Positions 1 through 6,004 are shown, counted from the stretch's first letter. The stretch: DNA of 8,497 nucleotides from Reyranella sp. (GCA_004296815.1 SCVT01000689.1:1-8497); one strand, 5' to 3'. The notes: generated by a model not told the origin, from the letters alone. Made by a program: numbers and translations.

Positions 1-928
1 CGTCGAGCGACACGTTCTGCACGATCATATCGACGTTGATGTTGGCCTCGGCCAGCGGGCCGAAGATCGCCGCGGCGACGCCGGGCCGGTCGGGCACGTG
101 TGTCACGGTGATCTTCGCCTCATCCTTGGCGAAGGCAATGCCGCTCACGACGGACTTCTCTAGTCCCTGGGCCATGATCTCTTCCTCGTCCACAACCAGA
201 GTTCCGGGCAGGTCGCTGCCGAGCGCCTCGTCGAACGACGACAGCACCTGCACCCGCACATGATGGTTCATCGCCAGCTCGACGGAGCGCGTCTGCAGCA
301 CCTTCGAGCCGAGCGAGGCCATTTCGAGCATTTCCTCGTAGGTCACGCGATCGATCTTCTGCGCCTTCTCGACGATCCGGGGATCGGTCGTGTAGACGCC
401 GTCGACGTCGGTGTAGATGTCGCAACGATCCGCCTTGAGCGCGGCCGCCAGCGCCACCGCCGAGGTATCCGAGCCACCGCGGCCGAGCGTCGTGATGCGG
501 CCTTCCGGCGAGACGCCCTGGAAGCCCGGCACGATCGGCACCTCGCCGGCGGTCATGGTCTTGGCCATCTCGGTCGTGTCGATCTCGACGATGCGGGCCT
601 TGGCATAGGCGGCATCGGTCTTGATCGGAAGCTGCCACGACACCCAGGAGCGCGACTTCACGCCCTCCTGCTGCAGCGCCATGGCCAGGAGCCCGATCGT
701 GACCTGCTCGCCGGTCGCCACGACGACGTCGTACTCGCTCGGATCATGCAGCGGGGCGATCTCGTTGACCCACTTGACGAGCTGGTTGGTGGCGCCCGAC
801 ATGGCGGAAACCACGACCGCGACCTCGTTGCCGCGCAGGACCTCGGCCTTCACCTTGCGGGCAACGTTCTTGATCCGGTCCGTGTCGCCGACCGAGGTAC
901 CGCCGAATTTCAGAACGATGCGCGCCAT
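1..928 (-). CDS. lysC: Aspartate kinase (aspartokinase), C-terminal end cut off by window edge
   Basis: Phosphorylates L-aspartate with ATP, the first step of the aspartate pathway to lysine, threonine, methionine and diaminopimelate; cytoplasmic. I translated 309 residues from the ATG at 928-926. The amino-acid kinase domain opens with KFGGTSVG (residues 7-14), has SAMSG (41-45), the glycine-rich LGRGGSDTSAVAL (148-160) and VDGVYTTDPR (175-184). The first ACT regulatory domain starts near residue 262 (VTHVPDRPGV, 275-284), so feedback control by lysine and/or threonine is expected. Family members of this monofunctional type have about 400-420 residues, so roughly 100 are missing beyond base 1. 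The gene is divergent from ubiG across a 78-bp gap. No good Shine-Dalgarno sits directly before the start; an AAGGAC lies about 20 nt upstream. An internal start at 175 is described separately. Identification is secure. Confidence 0.97.
   Translation of the reverse strand, partial: MARIVLKFGGTSVGDTDRIKNVARKVKAEVLRGNEVAVVVSAMSGATNQLVKWVNEIAPLHDPSEYDVVVATGEQVTIGLLAMALQQEGVKSRSWVSWQLPIKTDAAYAKARIVEIDTTEMAKTMTAGEVPIVPGFQGVSPEGRITTLGRGGSDTSAVALAAALKADRCDIYTDVDGVYTTDPRIVEKAQKIDRVTYEEMLEMASLGSKVLQTRSVELAMNHHVRVQVLSSFDEALGSDLPGTLVVDEEEIMAQGLEKSVVSGIAFAKDEAKITVTHVPDRPGVAAAIFGPLAEANINVDMIVQNVSLD
173..187 (-). promoter_or_regulatory. Possible internal ribosome binding site and ATG for a LysC beta subunit
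   Basis: Inside lysC, on its own strand and in frame, GAGGAAGAG (187-179) is followed by ATC and then an ATG (175-173), which is Met252. The Shine-Dalgarno core GAGGA is 7 nt from the ATG, near-ideal spacing. Met252 lies at the boundary between the kinase and ACT domains. In Bacillus subtilis and Corynebacterium glutamicum an in-frame start at about the same codon makes a separate ACT-only beta subunit of an alpha2-beta2 enzyme. The site is seen directly; its use is inferred, and the purine run could simply reflect the Glu-Glu-Glu codons. Confidence 0.4.
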
Positions 929-1006
929 GAAGCCACTCGAAGGGGAAGTCCTTGCCCGGAAAGCGGGCTATAGACACCGACGGCGCCATATGGGTCAAGG
1001 GTAGCC
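929..1006. promoter_or_regulatory. Divergent lysC / ubiG intergenic promoter region
   Basis: This 78-bp gap must hold the starts of both divergent transcripts. Reading towards lysC, TTGACC (998-993) is a good -35 match, followed by TATAGC (972-967, spacer 20) or TCTATA (974-969, spacer 18) as a possible -10. Downstream, a short hairpin with 5-bp arms (GCCCG/CGGGC, 954-968) would fall at or near the start of the lysC leader. Towards ubiG I see a weak ribosome site, AAGGG at 997-1001, just before the ATG at 1007, but no convincing -35/-10 pair. The boxes were picked by eye. Confidence 0.35.
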
Positions 1007-1765
1007 ATGGTCGAAACCGCGCATAGCCACGCTTCGAGTACGGTCGATCCTGCCGAGGTCGAGCGCTTCTCGCGCATCGCCGACGAATGGTGGGATCCCG
1101 CCGGCAAGTTCGCGCCCCTGCACCGGCTGAACCCGGTGCGGATCGGCTACGTACGGGACCGCGCCGCGGCCCACTGGCAGCGCGAGGCGCTCTCGGGACA
1201 TCCGCTGGAGGGCTTGTCGGTGCTCGATATCGGCTGCGGCGGCGGCCTGCTCAGCGAGCCCATGACGCGGCTCGGCGCCCGGGTGACCGGGGTCGACGCC
1301 TCGGCGCGCAACATCGCGGTGGCCTCGCTCCATGCCGAGCGCCAGGGCCTCGCCATCGACTACCGCCAGGGCACGGCCGAGGCGTTGGCATCCGACGGTG
1401 CCCGCTTCGACGTTGTGATGGCGCTGGAGATCGTAGAGCACGTCTCGGACGTCGACCTCTTCCTGCGCTCGTGCGGGCAGATGGTGAAGCCCGGCGGGCT
1501 CCTGTTCCTCTCGACCCTCAACCGCACCGCCAAGGCCTGGGCGCTGGCCATCGCCGGCGCGGAATACGTGCTGGGCTGGCTGCCCCGCGGCACCCACGAC
1601 TGGAAGAAGTTCCTGAAACCCTCGGAAGTCGCGCACGGCCTGCGGACGGGCGGCATCGAGACCGACGACATCGTGGGCGTGGTCTACAGCCCGCTCAGCC
1701 GCCAATGGTCCCTGAACAAGGGCGACCTCGACGTGAACTACATGCTGTCAGGAGTCCGTCGCTAG
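1007..1765 (+). CDS. ubiG: Ubiquinone biosynthesis O-methyltransferase UbiG
   Basis: SAM-dependent enzyme that carries out the two O-methylations of the ubiquinone ring (on the catechol intermediate and on demethylubiquinone), associated with the inner membrane. The 252 residues match the family's usual length. Seen: an N-terminal helix with FSRIADEWWDPAGKF (21-35) and LHRLNP (38-43), diagnostic of UbiG; SAM-binding motif I VLDIGCGGGLLSEP (72-85); the acidic end of strand 2 in VTGVDAS (93-99); MALEIVEHV (138-146); KPGGLLFLSTLNRT (161-174); and HDWKKFLKPSE (197-207). The ATG at 1007 has AAGGG about 5 nt upstream. The stop is 1 bp from the stop of the convergent MFS gene. It is divergent from lysC, an arrangement I recall from other alphaproteobacteria. 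High confidence. Confidence 0.97.
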   Translation: MVETAHSHASSTVDPAEVERFSRIADEWWDPAGKFAPLHRLNPVRIGYVRDRAAAHWQREALSGHPLEGLSVLDIGCGGGLLSEPMTRLGARVTGVDASARNIAVASLHAERQGLAIDYRQGTAEALASDGARFDVVMALEIVEHVSDVDLFLRSCGQMVKPGGLLFLSTLNRTAKAWALAIAGAEYVLGWLPRGTHDWKKFLKPSEVAHGLRTGGIETDDIVGVVYSPLSRQWSLNKGDLDVNYMLSGVRR

Positions 1766-1766
1766 C

Positions 1767-3017
1767 TCAGGCGCGTGGCCTCGCGTCCGGCACGAGGCGG
1801 TAGAACCAGATGCCCGCAAGCAGCGAGACGATCAGCCAGCCGAACACCGCCTGGTAGGCGAGCGGCGGCGCCACCTGCGCGTCGCCACGCAGCAGCTCGA
1901 CGAGGAAGCCGGTCGCCTGGTTCATGAAGTAGGCGCCGACCATGACCGCGGTGTTGAGCGTGGCGAGGCCGCGGCCGGCCAGGCGTTCGGGAAAGCTGAA
2001 ACGGACATGGGTGTGCAGCACCGCGATCGTGCCGCCCGTGGCGCTGAATAGGCAGAGCGCCAGGGTCGCGAACCACAACGGCCAGTCGCCGTGCAGCGCG
2101 AGCGGCAGCAGCGCCACGATCATCACCACGACCAGCGCGATCACGACGCGCTTGCGGCTGTTGAAGCGCTGGTCGAGTGAGCCGATCAGGAAGCTGAACG
2201 GCACGGCGATCGCCGTCATGGCCAGCAGCACCCAGCTCCGGTCGGCGAGGCCGAGCCCGTAAACGTCGTTGAGATAGGGCCCGCCCCACAGGCTCGCGAT
2301 GGTGGCCTGTGCCGGATAGACGACGAACTGGATGGCGACCAGCGGCCACAGCGACTTGTGGCGCATCACGTCGCGCAAGCCGGCCATCACGCTGCTGAGC
2401 GATTCGCCGGCCGAGTCGAGCGGCTTGCCGTCGGGACGATCGCGCATGCCGAACCACATGACGAGCGCGATGGCGAGGCAGGTCCCCGCGAGCACCCAAT
2501 AGGCGCCACGCCAGCCGACCCAGCCGATCAGCCAGGCAAGCGGCGTGGTCGCGAGCACGTTGCCGACACCGCCCGCCGCGCTCACTGCCGCGACATAGAA
2601 GGCAACACGCTCGGCCGGCACCCAGCGCGCCATGGTGGCGACCGCGCCCATCAGCGTACCGACACAGGCGAGCGCCAGCAGCGCGCGACCGACCGACAGG
2701 CCGATCCAGCCGTAGGACAGCGCGAAGATCGCGCAGCCTGCGATGCCGACCAACGACATGACGGAGATGGTGAGACGCGGCCCAAAGCGATCGAGCGCGA
2801 GACCGGCCGGGATCATGGCGAGCCCAAAGGCCAGGAAGTAGACGCCGCCGATGAAGCCCATGCGCGCCGGCGCGATGGCGAGCTCGGCCATCAGCTCGGG
2901 CGCCATCAGCCCGTTGGCCGCGCGGAACAGCATGCTGACGGCGAAGGCGAAACAGAAGCAGAGAAGAACGCGCAGCGCGCCGGAATGGGCGGCCGGCGCA
3001 GCAGTCGTCGCGGTCAA
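1767..3017 (-). CDS. Major facilitator superfamily (MFS) transporter, substrate unknown
   Basis: Inner-membrane secondary transporter of 416 residues with about 12 hydrophobic segments, the first at residues 14-32. The MFS signature between helices 2 and 3 is GLALDRFGPR (72-81), with a weaker second-half echo at GSLDQRFNSRKR (279-290); a hydrophilic central loop (MRDRPDGKPLDSAGES, 191-206) joins the halves. The substrate cannot be read from sequence. I chose the TTG at 3017-3015. It overlaps the DUF1178 stop (TTGA), has GAGAGGG 2 nt upstream (GAGG 3 nt upstream), and keeps helix 1 whole; the next in-frame Met (29) would cut helix 1. It is therefore probably translated by coupling from DUF1178. 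It sits between ubiG and DUF1178. High confidence as MFS, moderate for the exact start. Confidence 0.93.
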   Translation of the reverse strand: MTATTAAPAAHSGALRVLLCFCFAFAVSMLFRAANGLMAPELMAELAIAPARMGFIGGVYFLAFGLAMIPAGLALDRFGPRLTISVMSLVGIAGCAIFALSYGWIGLSVGRALLALACVGTLMGAVATMARWVPAERVAFYVAAVSAAGGVGNVLATTPLAWLIGWVGWRGAYWVLAGTCLAIALVMWFGMRDRPDGKPLDSAGESLSSVMAGLRDVMRHKSLWPLVAIQFVVYPAQATIASLWGGPYLNDVYGLGLADRSWVLLAMTAIAVPFSFLIGSLDQRFNSRKRVVIALVVVMIVALLPLALHGDWPLWFATLALCLFSATGGTIAVLHTHVRFSFPERLAGRGLATLNTAVMVGAYFMNQATGFLVELLRGDAQVAPPLAYQAVFGWLIVSLLAGIWFYRLVPDARPRA

Positions 3018-3496
3018 TTCCCTCTCGGGATCCAGGGCAGGCGGCCGAACTCGATGCCTTCCTCGGCCAGTGCCTCGGCTTCCTCGTCGCTGGTCTCGCC
3101 GTAGATGCCGCGCTTGTCGCTTTCGCCGTAGTGGATCTTACGCGCCTCCTCGGCGAACGCAGGCCCGACATGCTCGCAGTTCTTCTCGACCTCGGCGCGC
3201 ACCTTGAGCAGCGCCTCGCGCAGCTCCTTGGGCATGTGCTTGGCGAGCGTCGCCATCTGCTGCTGCTGGTCGGGCGATGGCGCCGCCGCAGCGGGAGCCT
3301 CGACAGCGGCCGGCGGTGCCTGTTCCTTGCCCTTCTTGCCGATGCGCGGCGCCATCACGGCGCGGGCGACCTTGGAGCTGCCGCAGACGGCGCAACCGAT
3401 CAGCGACTTCTTCTCCTGGCGTTCGTAGGTCTTGCTGTCCTTGAACCAGCTGTCGAACTCGTGGCCCTTGGTGCAGCGCAGGCGGTACAGAATCAT
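3014..3496 (-). CDS. DUF1178 family zinc-ribbon-like protein
   Basis: Conserved alphaproteobacterial protein of unknown biochemical role, 160 residues, predicted cytoplasmic. It starts MILYRLRCTKGHEFDSWF with Cys8, then CAVC (35-38), a probable metal-binding ribbon. A low-complexity Ala/Pro/Gln linker (about 59-80) follows, then a charged helical region and the conserved C-terminal tail (KIHYGESDKRGIYGETSDEE at 120-139, then FGRLPWIPR). I chose the ATG at 3496-3494 because family members begin MIxYxLxCxxGH; the reading frame stays open upstream through the antisense of the next gene, but that part is not family-like. Ribosome site is poor. A TATAAC box ends only 9 nt before the ATG, so the mRNA may be nearly leaderless. 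It heads a unit with the MFS gene, and a CIRCE-like operator lies upstream. Confidence 0.93.
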   Translation of the reverse strand: MILYRLRCTKGHEFDSWFKDSKTYERQEKKSLIGCAVCGSSKVARAVMAPRIGKKGKEQAPPAAVEAPAAAAPSPDQQQQMATLAKHMPKELREALLKVRAEVEKNCEHVGPAFAEEARKIHYGESDKRGIYGETSDEEAEALAEEGIEFGRLPWIPRGN

Positions 3497-3505
3497 CTCA
3501 AATTC

Positions 3506-3511
3506 GTTATA
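3506..3511 (-). promoter_or_regulatory. Candidate -10 box (TATAAC) for the DUF1178-MFS unit
   Basis: Reading on the minus strand, TATAAC (3511-3506) matches the -10 consensus at 5 of 6 positions. A weak -35 candidate, TTGCGG (3536-3531, spacer 19), lies in the centre of the inverted repeat at 3522-3548. If used, transcription would begin around 3499-3500, only 3-4 nt from the ATG at 3496. Picked by eye; not proven. Confidence 0.35.
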
Positions 3512-3521
3512 GAACAGGACG

Positions 3522-3548
3522 TTGGCACTCCCGCAACGGGAGTGCCAA
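3522..3548. promoter_or_regulatory. CIRCE-like inverted repeat, candidate HrcA operator
   Basis: A perfect inverted repeat: arms TTGGCACTCCCG (3522-3533) and CGGGAGTGCCAA (3537-3548) around CAA. Written in CIRCE form it is TTGGCACTC-N9-GAGTGCCAA. The established consensus, bound by the heat-shock repressor HrcA, is TTAGCACTC-N9-GAGTGCTAA, so 16 of 18 arm positions and the exact spacer length agree; the two differences are symmetric (A to G, T to C). Unusually the spacer is itself palindromic. It lies in the 69-bp gap between divergent DUF1178 and the small methyltransferase, upstream of a TATAAC box. Neither side has a T-run, which argues against a terminator. No groESL, hrcA or grpE is in the window. 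HrcA binding is inferred. Confidence 0.6.
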
Positions 3549-3565
3549 GACAATGGGGTTTGATC

Positions 3566-4078
3566 GTGACCGACGCAAGAGGCGTTCCGTCGTCGTGGAT
3601 GGTGCAATGGGCGGGTCTCGTGGCGCCCGGCGCGACCGTGCTCGACATCGCGGCCGGCGGCGGCCGCCACACTCTCCTGTTCGCCGGGCGTGGCCATCGC
3701 GTTACCGTCGTCGATCGCGACATCAGCAAGCTGCCGACTCGCGACGATGTCGAGAGCGTCGCGGCGGATCTCGAGGACGGCTCGCCGTGGCCGCTGTCCA
3801 ATCGCCGGTTCGGCGCGGCGATCGTCGCCAACTACCTGCACCGGCCACTGTTCCCAGCGCTATTCGACGCGCTCGAGCCGGGCGGCGTGCTGCTCTACGA
3901 AACCTTCATGGCCGGCAACGAGCGCTTCGGCAAACCGAGCAATCCCGACTTCCTGCTGAAGGACGGCGAGCTGCTGGAGCTGGTGCGTGGACGCTTCTCG
4001 GTGATCGCCTACGAGGCACGGCTGATCAGTGAACCGAAGATGGCGATGGTGCAGAGGATCGCGGCCCGCAGGCTCTAA
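3566..4078 (+). CDS. Small class I SAM-dependent methyltransferase, substrate unknown
   Basis: A 170-residue class I methyltransferase, cytoplasmic. Motif I is VLDIAAGGGRHTLLFAGRGH (25-44), with the SAM-ribose acidic residue in VTVVDRD (46-52), then FGAAIVANYLHRP (82-94) and LEPGGVLLYETF (103-114). The pattern resembles the TehB-like group of small methyltransferases, but I cannot name the substrate. I chose GTG at 3566: GGGG lies 7 nt upstream, and the resulting N-terminus, with PSSWMVQW at 8-15, looks family-like. An in-frame TTG at 3560 is the alternative; the ATG at 3553 is in another frame. It is divergent from DUF1178, with the CIRCE-like repeat ending 17 nt before its start, and it converges on the nitrilase gene with a 3-bp gap. 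Confidence 0.85.
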   Translation: MTDARGVPSSWMVQWAGLVAPGATVLDIAAGGGRHTLLFAGRGHRVTVVDRDISKLPTRDDVESVAADLEDGSPWPLSNRRFGAAIVANYLHRPLFPALFDALEPGGVLLYETFMAGNERFGKPSNPDFLLKDGELLELVRGRFSVIAYEARLISEPKMAMVQRIAARRL

Positions 4079-4081
4079 ACC

Positions 4082-4948
4082 CTACTCCGCAGCCTTTGCG
4101 ATGGCGGCCTTGTGCAGCACCGGCGCGGCGTACTTCCGGTCGTGCTGCAGCGACGGCACCATCTTGCGCGCCTCCGTGACCTTGGCGAGATCGACATCGG
4201 CCACGACGAAACCCGGCTTCTCACCGCCGGCATCGGCCAGCACCTCGCCCCACGGCGCCACCACGATCGAGTGGCCGTAGGTCTTGCGGCCCGAGCCCTT
4301 GTGCGTGCCGACCTGCGCCGGCGCAAATACGTAGCAGCCGGTCTCGATGGCGCGGCTCCGCAGGATGGTGTGCCAGTGCGCCTTGCCGGTCGGCACCGTG
4401 AAGGACGACGGGATCGACAGCATGACGGCGCCGGCATGCGCGAGATCGCGGTAGAGATAAGGGAAGCGCAGATCGTAGCAGATCGTCATGCCGAGCACGC
4501 CCCACGGCGTCTCGGCGAGCACCGAACGCTCGCCCGGCTTGAAGGTCGCCGACTCGAAATAGTTCTCGCCGCCCTCGAGGCGGACGTCGAACATGTGGAT
4601 CTTGTCGTAGCTGGTCACGATCCCACCCGACGCATCGATCAGGTAGGAGCGGTTGCGGATCTGCTCCTCGCCCGGCACTCGGACATGGATGCCGCCCAGC
4701 AGGAACCAGGCGCCGGTGTCTCGCGCCACGGCACGGCAGGCGGCCAGCATGCCGTGCGCCTCTTCCGTCTGCGCCTTCTCGAGAGTCTCCGCCCGGTTGG
4801 CGCCGATCAGACCGGTGTTCTCCGGCGTCATGATGAAGTCGGCGCCGGCATCACGCGCGAGCTTCGCCTGCTCGCGCACGAAGGCGATGTTCTCCGCCAT
4901 CTCGTTGCTGACGTTGGTCTGGATCAGACCGGCCTTGAACGCGGACAT
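4082..4948 (-). CDS. Nitrilase-superfamily amidase, probably deaminated-glutathione amidase (Nit1/YbeM-like)
   Basis: Carbon-nitrogen hydrolase of 288 residues, the usual single-domain length. The Glu-Lys-Cys triad is visible: Glu43 in MTPEN (40-44), Lys116 in YDKIHMFD (114-121) and Cys157 in TICYDLRFP (155-163). RSRAIETGCY (198-207) and GHSIVVAPWGEVL (225-237) are typical of the Nit subgroup. Nit1-type enzymes hydrolyse deaminated glutathione, a by-product of transaminases; close relatives are omega-amidases. The neighbouring glutaredoxin gene supports the glutathione reading, but this is inference. The ATG is at 4948, only 8 bp after the grxC stop, and no Shine-Dalgarno fits between, so it is probably translated by coupling to grxC. 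Its stop faces the small methyltransferase with a 3-bp gap. Confidence 0.92.
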   Translation of the reverse strand: MSAFKAGLIQTNVSNEMAENIAFVREQAKLARDAGADFIMTPENTGLIGANRAETLEKAQTEEAHGMLAACRAVARDTGAWFLLGGIHVRVPGEEQIRNRSYLIDASGGIVTSYDKIHMFDVRLEGGENYFESATFKPGERSVLAETPWGVLGMTICYDLRFPYLYRDLAHAGAVMLSIPSSFTVPTGKAHWHTILRSRAIETGCYVFAPAQVGTHKGSGRKTYGHSIVVAPWGEVLADAGGEKPGFVVADVDLAKVTEARKMVPSLQHDRKYAAPVLHKAAIAKAAE

Positions 4949-4954
4949 GGGGCG

Positions 4955-4971
4955 GCTCAGCCCGGCTGAGC
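4955..4971 (-). promoter_or_regulatory. Hairpin spanning the grxC stop codon, just before the nitrilase start
   Basis: A perfect 7-bp inverted repeat (GCTCAGC, loop of 3, GCTGAGC) contains the last codons and the TGA of grxC and ends 6 nt before the nitrilase ATG. The six bases between are pyrimidine-rich with no Shine-Dalgarno. The hairpin would have to be opened by ribosomes finishing grxC, which fits translational coupling; it might instead help end transcription, but there is no T-run after it. Confidence 0.4.
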
Positions 4972-5217
4972 GAGCAGCGCGTCGAGCTTGCCCGCCTGCT
5001 CCAGTGCGGCGAGATCGTCGGATCCGCCAATATGCTGGCCGTTGATGAAGATCTGCGGCACCGTCGAACGCCGCGAGCGCTCACGCATCTCGCTGCGCTT
5101 CTTGTCGTCCATCATCACGTCCATCTCGTCGTACGACGCGCCCTTGTCGTCGAGCAGGCTTTTCGCCCGCGCGCAGTAGCCGCAGAACGGCGTGGTGTAG
5201 ATCTCGATCTTCGCCAT
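4957..5217 (-). CDS. grxC: Glutaredoxin 3 (GrxC), dithiol glutaredoxin
   Basis: Small cytoplasmic thiol-disulfide oxidoreductase that reduces disulfides and glutathione-protein mixed disulfides with electrons from glutathione. The 86 residues match the usual GrxC length. The dithiol active site is CGYC (12-15) after YTTPF; the cis-proline motif is TVPQIFI (52-58); and the glutathione-binding GGSDDL is at 64-69. The ATG at 5217 has AGAGG about 10 nt upstream. It lies 22 bp downstream of comF and 8 bp upstream of the nitrilase gene, so comF-grxC-nitrilase probably forms one transcript. High confidence. Confidence 0.97.
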   Translation of the reverse strand: MAKIEIYTTPFCGYCARAKSLLDDKGASYDEMDVMMDDKKRSEMRERSRRSTVPQIFINGQHIGGSDDLAALEQAGKLDALLAQPG

Positions 5218-5239
5218 CGGGGTGAACCTCTTTGCCCGA

Positions 5240-6004
5240 CTATACCGCCGGCCGGACGACCCGCGCCAGCGTCAGGACGTCGACCTGCCGGACGCCGACA
5301 CGTTCCAGAGCCCGGGCACAGGCCTCGACCGTCGCCCCGGTGGTGAGGACATCGTCGACCAGGACAACCTTCGCGCCCCGGGCCGTGTCCTGCCATTTCG
5401 GATGCACGTCGAAGGCATGGCGGACATTGCTGCGCCGCTCCTTGGCCCGCAGTCCGGTCTGCGATCCCGTCCAGCGCCGACGACGCAGCAGGTCGGGCAC
5501 GAGGCGCGCGGTGGGGGCGCCCGCTGCCCGGACGACGACGCGGGCGAGCAAGTGGGCCTGATTGTAGCGGCGCGTCAGCAGCCGGCGCCAATGAAGCGGA
5601 ACCGGCGCCAGGAGGTCGGCGGAGGCGAGCAACTCCGCGCCCGCACGCGCCATCCAGCCGCCGCAGGCCCGGGCGATGTCCGTGCGGTCGCCGTGCTTGA
5701 ACGGCAGAACCAGCCGGCGGCTCGCGGTGTCGTAGACCAGCGCGGCGCGCGCGCGGTGATAGCGCGGCGGATGGGCGAGGCAACCGCCGCACAGCGCATC
5801 AGCACCGAGATCCTCGGCGAAGGGATAGCCGCAGCGCGCACAGTGCGGCGCCGCAATGAAAGTGAAACCCTGCCAGCAGGTCGGACAGAGCGAGCCCGAG
5901 GTGCCCACGATCTCGTTGCAGCCGAGGCAGAGGGGCGGCAGGACGGCGTCGAGCATTGCCCTTCCCGCCCCGACAAAGACCTCGCTCAATCCAGTCGGCA
6001 ACAT
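5240..6004 (-). CDS. comF: ComF family phosphoribosyltransferase-like protein
   Basis: ComF/GntX-type protein linked in other bacteria to DNA uptake; its enzymatic activity is not established. It has 254 residues. The N-terminal zinc-finger region carries four CxxC pairs (26/29, 40/43, 55/58, 72/75). The C-terminal PRTase-type domain has PFKHGDR (101-107), PVPLHWRRLLTRRYNQA (134-150), LRAKERRSNV (185-194) and the PRPP loop VVLVDDVLTTGAT (213-225). The first ATG (6004) lacks a Shine-Dalgarno; Met17 (5956-5954) is preceded by GGGAAGGG and may be the real start, since the zinc finger begins only at Cys26. It is the first gene of the likely comF-grxC-nitrilase unit and is divergent from the NDUFAF5-like gene. 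No other competence gene is in view. Confidence 0.93.
   Translation of the reverse strand: MLPTGLSEVFVGAGRAMLDAVLPPLCLGCNEIVGTSGSLCPTCWQGFTFIAAPHCARCGYPFAEDLGADALCGGCLAHPPRYHRARAALVYDTASRRLVLPFKHGDRTDIARACGGWMARAGAELLASADLLAPVPLHWRRLLTRRYNQAHLLARVVVRAAGAPTARLVPDLLRRRRWTGSQTGLRAKERRSNVRHAFDVHPKWQDTARGAKVVLVDDVLTTGATVEACARALERVGVRQVDVLTLARVVRPAV

Noticed and set aside
1778..1798. Terminator hairpin after ubiG (GCCTCG / CGAGGC with a 9-nt loop)
   Set aside because: Only a 6-bp stem with a large loop, no T-run, and it is inside the MFS coding sequence; such stems are common at this GC content.
1762..3171. A 469-codon minus-strand frame overlapping the MFS gene
   Set aside because: It is the shifted frame of the MFS and DUF1178 genes; its translation is Arg-rich and non-membrane, whereas the chosen frame has clear transmembrane segments and the DRFGPR motif.
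3522..3548. The perfect inverted repeat as a Rho-independent terminator
   Set aside because: It lies between two divergent start codons, not after a gene end, and neither side has a T-run. The match to CIRCE explains it better.
3131..3565. A long N-terminal extension of the small methyltransferase reading antisense through DUF1178
   Set aside because: The extension is the antisense of the well-supported DUF1178 gene and would cover its promoter and the inverted repeat. The GTG at 3566 has a Shine-Dalgarno and gives a family-like N-terminus.
3497..3841. An upstream extension of DUF1178 into the antisense of the methyltransferase
   Set aside because: Family members begin at MIxYxLxC; the upstream part is low-complexity antisense sequence that also crosses the inverted repeat.
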